NCBI GenBank assembly: GCA_947626395.1
Contig: CANQRU010000013.1
Span: forward strand, 1 to 64,000
Direction of reading: 5' to 3'
DNA from: an uncultured Lachnospiraceae bacterium
Lineage (GTDB): Bacteria; Bacillota; Clostridia; Lachnospirales; Lachnospiraceae
DNA length: 64,000 nt
In this document: positions 53,683-62,417 of the stretch, one piece after another
How the letters are laid out: each line of letters opens with the position of its first letter
Numbering within the stretch: position 1 is the first letter of the stretch
Notes under the pieces: model-generated
The model's input: only the letters and a program-made list of their open reading frames with translations
What the model was told of the DNA's origin: nothing
Databases searched by the model: none
Translations under genes and position numbers: made by a program

Positions 53683-54115
53683 AGAAAATCTCCTTTCTGC
53701 TTGAAAATGCGTCTATTGCTATAATTTTACTCTTTTGCAGAAATGCATCCCAATGGAATCTGCCGGAGATTAAATCCAGCCATGATACCAGATACATGAT
53801 AACGGAAAATGGAAAATCTTCCGAAGTGAATTCATCATAACATATGAGAGGGGCGATTGCAAGCCCTAAATCGCATCACATCCGGCTTTTTATCGCCTGA
53901 AAAGTTAATGCCAATGAACGAATGATAGAACCACACGTGAAATCAGATATAAAAAAGGAGGTTCTGACAGCAGATAGCGCCTGATATTCTATGATCAAAA
54001 TTTCCACTTTGGTATTTAATAAAAATATTTTACTTCCTGTGTATAACCTGTCCGTAATCGGACATACTGTGATTAGTACGAAAGAGAAGATTAATACTTA
54101 TCCTCCCCTTTTTAG

Positions 54116-54152
54116 CCGGTTCCACTGCAAAGGCGCGGTGGAACCGGTATTT
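54116..54152 (+). terminator. Terminator-like hairpin with no gene in front
   Basis: Ten-bp perfect arms CCGGTTCCAC and GTGGAACCGG, a 12-base loop, then TATTTT on the + strand. No + strand gene lies upstream within 1 kb, so it ends either an unseen small transcript or nothing. Confidence 0.6.
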
Positions 54153-54285
54153 TCAGCTTAAATACGTCGTTCTTCAGAAAACGTTTTCTCTTCCTTCCGC
54201 TCGCAAAGCAGGATTTACACCACTTTTACACCATTTGTCATCATACAGCATCGGAGGCATGTCCGGCCAGTCCACGGAATGCTCT

Positions 54286-54326
54286 AAAAAACTGGTTCCA
54301 CCGCCCCCGCGATGAAACCAGTTTTT
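54286..54326 (-). terminator. Bidirectional-looking terminator of the ECF/kinase operon
   Basis: On the minus strand, arms AACTGGTT and AACCAGTT around a GC-rich centre are followed by six T. It starts 3 bases past the kinase stop. The + strand side also has a T-run. Confidence 0.85.
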
Positions 54327-54328
54327 AC

Positions 54329-54916
54329 TCAGGCTATCGGTATGACCATATCACACCTCTCCCGTGCGCCCGTTCTTTCAAAATAAACCTTCTCCAGCGG
54401 GATCCATTCGTCAAAGAACCGCTGTGTCTTCTCTGCCGAATTGCGACGCAGGATCCTTTCCCGCTGCAACTCCGGCGTTATGTCCAAAAACGCCGAGAAA
54501 TCATAATACTCCGCAAGCTTCGGGTGCATCGAATACGCCCCTTCCACAATTACAAGTTTTGCGGGAGTGATCTGCTCCGCTTCCGCCAACGACATGGAAG
54601 AACAGTCAAATCTCCGATAGCTGACTGTTTCGCCCCTGCTAAGCGGCTTCAGTACCTCTTCCAGAAAGCGCTCCCAGTCAATATTTCCACCGACCTGCGC
54701 GAAGCGCTCGAGAGTCCTCTGCTCCGACCGGAGGAAGAAATCATCCATATGAAATACCGTACAGCCATAGATTTCCTCAAGCAATCCGCTCAGCGTCGTC
54801 TTACCGCTTGCGCTGCCGCCTTCAATGGCGGCAATGACCTTCCCTTTCGCAAGCCTTTTATTGAGTTCATCAAACAGCGGCCGGAAATATTCTCTCACCA
54901 AAGAGTTTAGCTCCAT
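54329..54916 (-). CDS. Uridine-kinase-like P-loop kinase
   Basis: 195 residues. P-loop VIAAIEGGSASGKTTLSGLL, Asp block VFHMDDFFLRSEQRT, RRFDCSSMSL, VIVEGAYSMHP and a LID-like RERILRRNSAEK place it in the uridine kinase/phosphoribulokinase/pantothenate kinase superfamily. It is not the standard udk in length or context. Five bases separate it from an upstream ECF S-component gene, so it may phosphorylate the imported vitamin or nucleoside to trap it; this is inference from context. Confidence 0.85.
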   Translation of the reverse strand: MELNSLVREYFRPLFDELNKRLAKGKVIAAIEGGSASGKTTLSGLLEEIYGCTVFHMDDFFLRSEQRTLERFAQVGGNIDWERFLEEVLKPLSRGETVSYRRFDCSSMSLAEAEQITPAKLVIVEGAYSMHPKLAEYYDFSAFLDITPELQRERILRRNSAEKTQRFFDEWIPLEKVYFERTGARERCDMVIPIA

Positions 54917-54921
54917 GGTTC

Positions 54922-55467
54922 TTACCCTTCATCCCGCAGACTGATCACCTTCGGGTTATCCAGAAGCATTACCAGCACCGGAATCAGCACAATCTGGACA
55001 ATGATGCCGGGAATCGCGTTGAGAACCGCACCGGAAAGGAAAGCGGCGAAAGTAAAACCAGTGCCTTTGATGCCGGTGCATATAAGCATCGCCGCACCCC
55101 AGACCAGCCTCCCGGCGATCATGGCCGTCAGCAGAGACACATATATGTACGGCTTCTTCCGGGGAAGAGCCCGGTGCATCAGCCCGGCGACCGCGCCGTA
55201 AGAGGCAAGTTCAAATGTCATACAGACCGCCTGCGGGAACAGCGGCGGCATGCCGAGCGTGACCGAACGGAACAGCGGCGCGATCAGGCCGACGGCAAGT
55301 CCCCACTGCCAGCCGCAGATAAAGCCGCAGAGCAGTACAGGAATATGCATCGGACACAGCATGGAGCCGATCTCTTTGATCTGGCCTGTCAGAAACGGCA
55401 TGACGTAGGCGAGCGCCAGGAAAAAAGCGGCGAGAACCATTCTCAGTAAATTATTGCGTTTTTTCAT
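54922..55467 (-). CDS. ECF transporter S component (vitamin-binding subunit)
   Basis: 181 residues from MKKRNNLLRMVLAAFFLALA, with six hydrophobic segments. GSMLCPMHIPVLLCGFICGW and PLFRSVTLGMPPLFPQAV are hallmarks of a large ECF-S family. It would bind a vitamin or precursor and use a shared EcfAA'T energiser encoded elsewhere. The ATG at 55467 has AGGAAGGA about nine bases upstream; an earlier in-frame start (55548) has none. It is under its own promoter with a ~135-base leader, and the kinase gene follows at once. Confidence 0.87.
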   Translation of the reverse strand: MKKRNNLLRMVLAAFFLALAYVMPFLTGQIKEIGSMLCPMHIPVLLCGFICGWQWGLAVGLIAPLFRSVTLGMPPLFPQAVCMTFELASYGAVAGLMHRALPRKKPYIYVSLLTAMIAGRLVWGAAMLICTGIKGTGFTFAAFLSGAVLNAIPGIIVQIVLIPVLVMLLDNPKVISLRDEG

Positions 55468-55610
55468 CGTAAAATTCCTTCCTAAATGCAATAAAAGTAC
55501 CACTACCTCTTCAGAGATAATGATACCTTCACAGCATCGTTTGTTCATATTTTTTAATTCTTTTTAATGGAAACTTCTGCTTCCGGGCTGTTCTTCTGAA
55601 CAACATATAA

Positions 55611-55639
55611 ATCCTAACATAAAACCTGCGAGCCGTCAA
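55611..55639 (-). promoter_or_regulatory. Promoter of the ECF-S/kinase operon
   Basis: On the minus strand TTGACG, a 17-base spacer, then TAGGAT. The ~135-base leader contains a TGTTC-AGAA-GAACA hairpin (near 55586-55604); I could not match it to a known riboswitch. Confidence 0.7.
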
Positions 55640-55737
55640 GCGGTCTGTGCACTTGATTTTCCGTCCGCGTTACATCCTGATTTACATCTGCGCCATGGTT
55701 TTATGTCTGCTTTCCTTCTTTTCCCGAGCTTCCCCGC

Positions 55738-56151
55738 TCATACCTTCGTCAGAATATGCTCTGCCTTCTCGACGGCATCCGCGATCAGCGCGCCGGCGTT
55801 TAGATTCGGCACTCCCGCGACCAGATTATCGCACCGGTTTAATGGTATCAGGATCCTGACGGCGTCTGCCCTGGCAACGGCAAGCGCCATTTTTTCCGTT
55901 ACCTCCCCGAGAAGCGAATCCGCGATGACGATACCGATCGGACCGATGATGATATCGGCGCTGCGGCAGGCCACCACGACCGGGTTTTCACCCGTGGCGA
56001 CGTTCTTCGCTCCCGCTTTCAGCATTGCCGCGGATGCGGCGGCATTGGTTCCGATCGCGGTCAGTTCCGTATCTGGGAATCTCGTTGTAATTTCTTTCAC
56101 GAGCTGGGCGCCCAGTCTTCCGCCCTGCCCGTCAATGATCGTGATATTCAT
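55738..56151 (-). CDS. DUF3842-family protein
   Basis: 137 residues: MNITIIDGQGGRLGAQLVKEI, LTAIGTNAAASAAMLKAGA and IIGPIGIVIADSLLGEVT define DUF3842, a small Rossmann-like family of anaerobic Firmicutes with unknown function. The Gly-rich start (DGQGGRLG) looks like a nucleotide-binding loop. AGGAGA lies five bases before the ATG. It stands alone, between the AT-rich EcsC-like gene and the ECF promoter. Confidence 0.9.
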   Translation of the reverse strand: MNITIIDGQGGRLGAQLVKEITTRFPDTELTAIGTNAAASAAMLKAGAKNVATGENPVVVACRSADIIIGPIGIVIADSLLGEVTEKMALAVARADAVRILIPLNRCDNLVAGVPNLNAGALIADAVEKAEHILTKV

Positions 56152-56265
56152 AGCTGGTCTCCTGTTCTTTTTCGTCCAACATTTTTTCGTCTAACTTTTT
56201 TTCTATCGTCCAATCATGTTCAATTTTGTATGAAAAGCAATCAACTGGGCAAAAATCATTTGTCA

Positions 56266-57189
56266 TTATTCATCGTTATTTTCTTCATCATAAACGATTT
56301 CATTATAATCAACATCGATAACGGCACCTTCTGTTATACTTGTGACAATTTTATCTTCTTCAACTGAAGATTTATGGTTAGGATTTGAAAGCATCGTATC
56401 TTGAAGAGCATCCTTTAACCTATTGCAACACGGTTCGAATGAAAAGAATGTTATTCCACCACCGATAACGCCGCCAACAATAGGGATTGCCTTTTTAAAA
56501 AATCCTGCAAAAATAGTTTTTGTCATTTTTACGCCAAACCATTTTGCAATGGCTTTCACTAACGGATAGAAAGTTCCCTTTGTTAACGCCTTATTAAGTA
56601 ATTTCTTTTCAACGCCTGTTGCTAATGCCTTTGCCATTCCTTTAATTGCATTATTTGCCCCGGCAACACCGTTCATAACTCCCATACACAGTATTATTTG
56701 ATTAGTAGTTTGACTATCAAGTTGCAGCCCGTCTTCGTCAGAATCTATTTCAGGGAAACCGTAAAGGTAAAGTAGTTTTTGAACTGTGCGGAGAGTATAT
56801 CCGTAATACTGAATGATATCGGTTGGAATAGTCGCAATCATTGCCCAGCCACCGGGCGCACCTAATGCAGCGGAAATACCTGACACACAGTTACGCTCAT
56901 ATTTGATAACCTCTTTTGCTATTTTGTCTATTTCATCCGCGGGAATTCCAGCTTGCGCAGGAGTAGCTGCAATTGCTTTATCAACTACTTTCTGCGGATG
57001 GTTTTTGAACAGCTCTTTTTTCAAAAAGCTTGATCTTGATATGTATACACCAGGGGTTTTTATAGCCAAAACTATAATATCCTCGATATCGATTGTACCG
57101 TTTTTGTTTTGATCTAACGCATTTACTGCTGCATCTCTCGCCTTGATAATTGCATTTTTATCCTGCGAATCATGCTTTTTTATTTTCAT
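56266..57189 (-). CDS. EF-hand/EcsC-like protein in an AT-rich gene
   Basis: 307 residues from MKIKKHDSQDKNAIIKARDA. Residues ~27-40 (LDQNKNGTIDIEDIIVL) form a canonical EF-hand calcium loop: D-x-N-x-N-G-x-I-D-x-E-D. The middle and end resemble EcsC-family proteins: GGWAMIATIPTDIIQYYGYTLRTV followed by KLLYLYGFPE, and later KKAIPIVGGVIGGGITFFSF followed by NRLKDAL. An acidic tail ends the protein. About 40% GC, clearly lower than its neighbours. GGGAGGT lies five bases before the ATG. No signal peptide, but the Gly/Ile/Phe-rich parts may associate with membranes. EcsC function is unknown; the domain combination is unusual. Confidence 0.75.
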   Translation of the reverse strand: MKIKKHDSQDKNAIIKARDAAVNALDQNKNGTIDIEDIIVLAIKTPGVYISRSSFLKKELFKNHPQKVVDKAIAATPAQAGIPADEIDKIAKEVIKYERNCVSGISAALGAPGGWAMIATIPTDIIQYYGYTLRTVQKLLYLYGFPEIDSDEDGLQLDSQTTNQIILCMGVMNGVAGANNAIKGMAKALATGVEKKLLNKALTKGTFYPLVKAIAKWFGVKMTKTIFAGFFKKAIPIVGGVIGGGITFFSFEPCCNRLKDALQDTMLSNPNHKSSVEEDKIVTSITEGAVIDVDYNEIVYDEENNDE

Positions 57190-57231
57190 CGAATACCTCC
57201 CGGTCATCTTGGAAGCTTTATTGTTTGTACC

Positions 57232-57260
57232 ATAATATACCTTTCGCCTATAACAATCAG
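57232..57260 (-). promoter_or_regulatory. Possible promoter of the EcsC-like gene
   Basis: On the minus strand CTGATT, a 17-base spacer, then TATTAT. The -35 is weak. Confidence 0.45.
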
Positions 57261-57275
57261 ATTCATTTCCGCCTT

Positions 57276-58712
57276 TTATATTTTGACTAATATGTCTTTC
57301 CTTGATACCATTACCGCTGTCTCTATATGTTCTGTGTGCGGGAATAAATCATACGGCCACGCTTCCCCCGCCCGGTAGCCGAACTGCTTAAACACCTTCA
57401 GATCCCTGGCCAGCGTCTCCGGATTGCAGGAAATGTACACCACCCGCGACGGCTTCAGCGCCGCCGCGGCGCGGATAAATTCCTCCGTGCTGCCGCTTCT
57501 GGGCGGATCCATGAAGATCACGTCCGCGCGTTCTCCCTGGGCCGCCATGCCTGTCATAAATACCGTCGCATCGTTCTGGTAGAATTGGATATTCTCCGTC
57601 CGGTTGCGCTTCGCGTTGGCGGCGGCGTCCCGCACCGCGTCCGGATTCAGCTCCACGCCGATCACCCGGCCTGCCTTCGCGGCAGCGATGATGCCGATAG
57701 TTCCCGTACCGCAGTAAGCGTCGATCACCGTCTCCTGCCCGGTCAGACCGGCCAGTTCCATGGCTTTTCCGTAAAGCTTCTCCGTTTGCGCCGGATTCAC
57801 CTGGTAAAAAGACTTGCTGGAGATGCGGAACCGGCAGCCGCACAGTTCGTCCTCAATATAGCCTTTGCCATAAAGCACTCTCTCCTTGTCCCCCAGCACC
57901 ATGCTGGTGGAACGGTCGTTCTGATTCTGGATGACCGTGGTGATCTCCGGATGACGTTCCCGCAGCGCTTTTACAAAATTGTTGCGGGAGGGAAATACCG
58001 GCGAAGCCGTCACCAGCACCACCATGATCTCGCCGGTGGCGAAGCCGCGCTTCACCAGCACATGGCGGAGAAAGCCGAAGCCGCTGTCCTCGTCGTAGGT
58101 CTTGATCTTAAAAGATTTCGCCAGTTCCCGCACAGTTCCGATGATCTCGTCCGCCTTCTCGTCCTCGATCATGCAGGACTTCACCGGCACGATCCGGTGG
58201 CTCCCCTCCTGGTAGACCCCGGAAATGATCTCGCCCTTCCGGAATCCGAATACAGCGTGTACCTTATTCCGGTAATGGAACGGTTTCTCCATACCGGTGA
58301 TGGGCTGCACTTTGCATGCGCCGCCCAGGAGCCGTTCCACGCTGTGCTGCTTGCGCTTCAGCTGTTCATCGTAAGGAATGTCCAGCATCTGGCAGCCGCC
58401 GCATTTACCAAAGGCGGGACAGATCGCTTTCTTCTCAACAGTCGCCTGCTTTTCTTTTTTGACCTGAGTTGATATGGATGTCTGCCTCGAATCGAATTCA
58501 CCGAGACGTTGAGATCTCCTTGGTCTCTGAGACGCGCCTGCCTTTTGCGGCATCTTTGTCCGCTGTGGTTCTTCTTCCTTCCGCGGTCCTGCTGCTTTTC
58601 GCTGCGTTTCTTCCTTCCGCGGTCCTGCTGCTTTCCGCTGCGTTTCTGCCTTCTGCGGCGCCGCCCCCTGCGCCGACTTCTTATCTGTATTTCTCTTATT
58701 CCTGCTGTCCAT
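57276..58712 (-). CDS. rlmD: RlmD/TrmA-type 23S rRNA (uracil-C5)-methyltransferase with a basic repeat tail at the N-terminus
   Basis: 478 residues. The 4Fe-4S motif CPAFGKCGGCQMLDIPY, KPFHYRNKVHAVF, the SAM site VIDAYCGTGTIGIIAAAKAG, DVIFMDPPRSGSTEEF and the catalytic Cys in VVYISCNPETLARDL are complete. RlmD-type enzymes make 5-methyluridine in 23S rRNA; Firmicutes often have two copies with different sites. The first ~90 residues are a Lys/Arg/Gln/Glu-rich extension with a tandem 12-residue repeat (QRKAAGPRKEET). I start at ATG 58712 (GGGG upstream); a GTG at 58733 is possible. Confidence 0.92.
   Translation of the reverse strand: MDSRNKRNTDKKSAQGAAPQKAETQRKAAGPRKEETQRKAAGPRKEEEPQRTKMPQKAGASQRPRRSQRLGEFDSRQTSISTQVKKEKQATVEKKAICPAFGKCGGCQMLDIPYDEQLKRKQHSVERLLGGACKVQPITGMEKPFHYRNKVHAVFGFRKGEIISGVYQEGSHRIVPVKSCMIEDEKADEIIGTVRELAKSFKIKTYDEDSGFGFLRHVLVKRGFATGEIMVVLVTASPVFPSRNNFVKALRERHPEITTVIQNQNDRSTSMVLGDKERVLYGKGYIEDELCGCRFRISSKSFYQVNPAQTEKLYGKAMELAGLTGQETVIDAYCGTGTIGIIAAAKAGRVIGVELNPDAVRDAAANAKRNRTENIQFYQNDATVFMTGMAAQGERADVIFMDPPRSGSTEEFIRAAAALKPSRVVYISCNPETLARDLKVFKQFGYRAGEAWPYDLFPHTEHIETAVMVSRKDILVKI
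58575..58646 (-). repeat. Two tandem 36-bp units in the methyltransferase N-terminus
   Basis: Two adjacent 36-bp copies (58575-58610 and 58611-58646) with one mismatch, encoding the duplicated 12-residue basic motif. Confidence 0.85.
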
Positions 58713-58812
58713 GATGATCCCCGTAATAAACACGTATTTCTTTAAGACATACCATCTGTAGTTAAACCAACAAGCATCTCTTAGCGCCCATACTAATTAT
58801 TGAATATCACCG

Positions 58813-58840
58813 TTGCATTTTCCGATCTTTTTTGTATAAT
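58813..58840 (+). promoter_or_regulatory. Promoter of the YbaK-type gene
   Basis: TTGCAT, a 16-base spacer, then TATAAT, about 130 bases before the ATG. Confidence 0.7.
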
Positions 58841-58970
58841 AATCTCGTGTGCTGCCGCTGCATTATCGGCAGCGGTTTCCAAAGCATTCACCGACCAGAC
58901 AGCTCCGCCGGACAGCTACCGCACATGGCAGAGCAAAACAGCAAATCCATTTCAAGACAAGGAGAAACAA

Positions 58971-59528
58971 ATGGAAGAATTCTACATAGATCCGACACTC
59001 TATATCGGCCGTCCCGCGGACGTATCCGACCGTCTCCCGCGCGAGGTCCGCACCTACGACCTTCTGGACCAACTGGCCATTCCCTACGCGCGGCTGGATC
59101 ACACAGCCACCTACACCATCGACGCCTGCCACGATATCGACAAACGGCTGGGCATCGAGATCTGCAAGAATCTTTTTCTCTGCAACGCCCAGAAGACCAG
59201 CTTCTATCTTCTGATGATGCCGGGAGAGAAGAAGTTCCGCACCGCCGTTCTCTCCAAGGAGATCGGCAGCGCCCGCCTGTCCTTCGCCTCCGCCGAATAC
59301 ATGGAGGAGTTCCTGGACATCACGCCCGGCTCCGTAAGCATCCTTGGCCTGATGAACGACCATGAACACCGGGTGCGGCTGCTGATCGACGAGGATGTGA
59401 TCAACGGTCACGAATACATCGGCTGCCATCCCTGCGTCAATACCTCCAGCCTGCGGATCAGGACTGCGGATATTCTGGAGAAATTCCTGCCGTATGTAGA
59501 GCATCCGTATACGGTGGTGAAGCTGTAA
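58971..59528 (+). CDS. YbaK/ProX-type aminoacyl-tRNA deacylase
   Basis: 185 residues from MEEFYIDPTLYIGRPADVSD. RTYDLLDQLAIPYARLDH, LCNAQKTSFYLLMMPGEKKF, SARLSFASAEYMEEFLDITPGSVSILGL and the IGCHPCVNTSSL end are typical of free-standing INS-like editing proteins (ProX/PrdX). They hydrolyse mischarged Ala- or Cys-tRNA(Pro). AAGGAGA before the ATG at 58971 decides the start; the open frame further upstream contains the promoter. Confidence 0.9.
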   Translation: MEEFYIDPTLYIGRPADVSDRLPREVRTYDLLDQLAIPYARLDHTATYTIDACHDIDKRLGIEICKNLFLCNAQKTSFYLLMMPGEKKFRTAVLSKEIGSARLSFASAEYMEEFLDITPGSVSILGLMNDHEHRVRLLIDEDVINGHEYIGCHPCVNTSSLRIRTADILEKFLPYVEHPYTVVKL

Positions 59529-59577
59529 CCCAGCCGCACCACCGTAATGTTTGTCAGCCGATCCTGCCCATCCTGTT

Positions 59578-61362
59578 TCAGATTTCCCTCGTCGCTTCCT
59601 TAAGCCACGCCTTCTCATCCTCATCCAGATACGGTGAGATCTTCTCATAGACCTGCTTATGATATTCATTTAAATATTCAATGTCCCGCTTCTCCATCAG
59701 CGACACGTCCAGCGCGTCCAGATCGATCGGCACATAGGTCAGATACTCGAATTCCATGAACTGGCCGTACTCGTTCTTCTCCGCCTTTTTGCACACCAGA
59801 AGATTCTCCGTGCGGACGCCGTGGCTTCCCTCGATATAGACGCCCGGCTCGTCGGAGCAGACCATGCCTTCCTCGAAAGCGGCCCATTCCGTCCGCTCCG
59901 GAACCGCCTTCCAGCGGAATCCCACCGGCGCCTCATGGACGTTCAGCAGATACCCGACGCCATGCCCGGTACCGTGGTTGAAATTCAGCCCCCGGCTCCA
60001 GAACGGCTCGCGAGCCACATAATCTAACGTCATGCCGCTGCTGCCGTAGAGGAATTTCACATGTCCCAGGCGCAGCATACTCATGGCGACCAGCGTGAAA
60101 TGCTCCCGCTCCTCGTCGGTGATCGGCCCCATGGCGATCGTTCGGGTGATATCCGTGGTTCCCTCGTAATACTGGCCTCCGGAATCCACCAGATACAGTC
60201 CCCTCGGCTCGATCACCGTATCCGATTCCGGCGTGGCCGAATAATGGCACATGGCCGCGTTGGGACCGTATGCGGAGATCGTATCGAAACTCAGGCCCAG
60301 ATTGCCCTCCTGCTGCCTGCGCAGTTCCTCCAGATAGTCGGAGACGCTGATCTCGGTCATCGGGATCTTACCGATATTCTTCTTCATCCAATAGATGAAT
60401 TTTGTCACCACCACGCCGTCCTTGATATGGGCGCGGCGCATATTCTCCACCTCGGTCGGATTCTTCACCGCTTTGGCCAGCGTGGCCGGATTGGTCTTGT
60501 CAATGGTCTTGTTGCTGTCGTCCAGATTGCTGACCAGCGCGTAATTGGTCTTCGCCAGCTGCAGCAGTACGCTTTCATTTCTAAAGGACTTCACAAATTC
60601 GTAGATGTCGTTATAGGGCTTCACAGTCACGCCAATTCCCTGAAGATAATCCCGCACCTCGCCGTTCAACGTCTTCTCATTAATAAACAGATACAGATTC
60701 GCCTCTGTCACGACCGCGTAGGACAGCACCACCGGATTGCAGGGCACGTCGTTACCGCGGATATTTAAGAGCCAGACGATATCGTCCATGCTGGTCAGAA
60801 TATGGACCGTGGCCTTCAGTTCCTTCATCTTCGCCCGCAGATCGCTGATCTTTTCAGCGGCGGATTTGCCGGTATATTTCTCATTCAGGATCCACACCGG
60901 CTCGGCGGACAGCGCGGGACGGTCCGCCCAGATCTCTCCCACCAGATCCAGCTCATAGGAAAATGTGATCTTCTTCTCTTCCAGCTTCTTCGCCAGCTTC
61001 TTCCCCTCCTGGCTGCTGACCACACGGCCGTCGAAGCCCAGGACGCCGCCCTCCGGCAGCACGTCCGCCAGATAGTCCTCGATCTCCGGCACGCCTTCCT
61101 CCCCCATCTTCATCAGGGTGAAGCCGCTGCCCGCAAGCTCCTTCGCAGCCTGGACAAAGTAGCGTCCGTCAGTCCACAGACAGGCTTCCTTCGCCGTCAC
61201 CACTGCGGTTCCGGCGGACCCGGTAAAGCCGGTCAGGAAACGGCGGCATTTGAAGTAACCGTCCACATACTCGGACAGATGGAAATCCGACGTCGGCACC
61301 ATATAGGCGTCCACGCCCCGCTCTGCCATCAAACTGCGAAGCTTTTGAAGATTCTCATTCAT
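59578..61362 (-). CDS. Xaa-Pro aminopeptidase (M24B)
   Basis: 594 residues with two creatinase-like N-terminal domains (MNENLQKLRSLMAERGVDAY, FTGSAGTAVVTAKEACLWTD) and the C-terminal pita-bread catalytic domain. Metal ligands are in YLVDSGGQYYEGTTDITRTI, NHGTGHGVGYLLNVHE and CSDEPGVYIEGSHGVRTEN. The long, three-domain form resembles eukaryotic and Bacteroides APP1 enzymes that cut N-terminal residues before Pro. Start at ATG 61362 is fixed by AAAGGAGA. No signal peptide. It is convergent with the YbaK-type gene. Confidence 0.94.
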   Translation of the reverse strand: MNENLQKLRSLMAERGVDAYMVPTSDFHLSEYVDGYFKCRRFLTGFTGSAGTAVVTAKEACLWTDGRYFVQAAKELAGSGFTLMKMGEEGVPEIEDYLADVLPEGGVLGFDGRVVSSQEGKKLAKKLEEKKITFSYELDLVGEIWADRPALSAEPVWILNEKYTGKSAAEKISDLRAKMKELKATVHILTSMDDIVWLLNIRGNDVPCNPVVLSYAVVTEANLYLFINEKTLNGEVRDYLQGIGVTVKPYNDIYEFVKSFRNESVLLQLAKTNYALVSNLDDSNKTIDKTNPATLAKAVKNPTEVENMRRAHIKDGVVVTKFIYWMKKNIGKIPMTEISVSDYLEELRRQQEGNLGLSFDTISAYGPNAAMCHYSATPESDTVIEPRGLYLVDSGGQYYEGTTDITRTIAMGPITDEEREHFTLVAMSMLRLGHVKFLYGSSGMTLDYVAREPFWSRGLNFNHGTGHGVGYLLNVHEAPVGFRWKAVPERTEWAAFEEGMVCSDEPGVYIEGSHGVRTENLLVCKKAEKNEYGQFMEFEYLTYVPIDLDALDVSLMEKRDIEYLNEYHKQVYEKISPYLDEDEKAWLKEATREI

Positions 61363-61628
61363 AGTCTGTATTCTCCTTTTCCTGCGAAAAGCGCGCGGAT
61401 TCTGGTCTGCACATACATATTCTCTGTGACCGGACGAATGCCGGCGCACTTTCGCGATATTCTTCTATTTTTGTCCGGCTCAGCCGGATACTCTCTGTTC
61501 AAATACTATTCCGAAACAGAATGAACAGCCGTCTGCTGAAACATCCGGCACCCTGCCTATTAAGACCTTCGCTGTATCCAGGCCTTCGCTGTACCCGGCC
61601 CTTTACAGCATCCGGATCTTTCCCGGTA

Positions 61629-62417
61629 TTATGCGCCCTCGATCAGCCCCAGCGCCACGCACGCCTTATACACGCCGTCGTCGGCGATATCGGCGGTCAC
61701 ATAGTCGGCCACCGCCTTTAGCTCATCCGGCGCGTTTCCCATGGCGACGCCGCAGCCGACTTCCTGAAGGATCGCATAGTCGTTCATACTGTCCCCGAAG
61801 GCGTAGCATTTTCCGATATCCACTCCCAGATAATCGCAGAGACGCTTAAGCCCGACCGCCTTGGATTTCTCCTTCTCCATAATGTCGGCGCCCAGCCGCG
61901 ACGCGATCAGCGGGCAGTCCAGTTCCGGGAACGCCCCGGCGATCTTTGCCGCCCCTTCTTCCCGGCCTATGTAGATCATGGTCCGCACCGGATAATCCAG
62001 CGCCTCCCACGGATCCTTAAAATTTCTCATACTCTCGCCCCAACGCAGAATATCGATCTCCACCACCTTATCGGGATGGGTAAAATAATCCTCCGTGCCT
62101 GTGAGCCAACCAATAGCCAGATCCTCCTTCTCGCCGAATTCCAGAAGTCTCCGGATCAGATCCTTCGGCATAAATGTCTCATAGATCAGCTTATCGCCTA
62201 CCGTGATCTTCGTTCCGTCGTTATGGACGATGGCGTCCGGACGGATGATGTCCCGGTAAATGCTGCTGTTCGGCGCATCCATATCCCGCGCCGTTCCCAG
62301 CACAATACAGTAATTCTCACGCAGCTTATCAAGCGCCGCAATGGCGCTGTCCGGAATGGTCATTGTCGCGTGATTTAAAAGTGTCATATCCAGATCAAAG
62401 CTAACGATCGGTTTCAT
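61629..62417 (-). CDS. HAD-superfamily hydrolase, Cof type
   Basis: 262 residues. Motif I is VSFDLDMTLLNHATM, motif II GTARD, and the C-terminal motif YAFGDSMNDYAILQEVGCGVAMG contains the metal Asp residues. Cof-type HADs dephosphorylate sugar phosphates, FMN or PLP; the substrate is not visible. Lys in EKEKSKAVGLKRL is motif III. GGAG lies five bases before the ATG. It is co-directional with engB upstream, 189 bases away. Confidence 0.92.
   Translation of the reverse strand: MKPIVSFDLDMTLLNHATMTIPDSAIAALDKLRENYCIVLGTARDMDAPNSSIYRDIIRPDAIVHNDGTKITVGDKLIYETFMPKDLIRRLLEFGEKEDLAIGWLTGTEDYFTHPDKVVEIDILRWGESMRNFKDPWEALDYPVRTMIYIGREEGAAKIAGAFPELDCPLIASRLGADIMEKEKSKAVGLKRLCDYLGVDIGKCYAFGDSMNDYAILQEVGCGVAMGNAPDELKAVADYVTADIADDGVYKACVALGLIEGA

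Larger units (their letters stand above)
53683..54328. other. Gene-poor, AT-rich intergenic region with several hairpins
   Basis: 646 bases without a credible gene. It contains an isolated AAAAAAGGAGG at ~53951, a 16-base palindrome TGTCCG-TAAT-CGGACA at 54049-54064, and two hairpins with related GGTTCCAC stems (54116-54152 and 54286-54326). It may be the scar of a lost gene. Confidence 0.55.

Noticed and set aside
53991-54161. Possible 56-residue frame starting MIKISTLVFNKN in the gene-poor region
   Set aside because: The AGGAGG lies ~30 bases too far upstream, the frame runs through a terminator-like hairpin, and composition is not gene-like.
55468-55610. Leader of the ECF operon considered as a THF, TPP or preQ1 riboswitch
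   Set aside because: None of the conserved core sequences of those classes could be recognised; only a small hairpin is visible.
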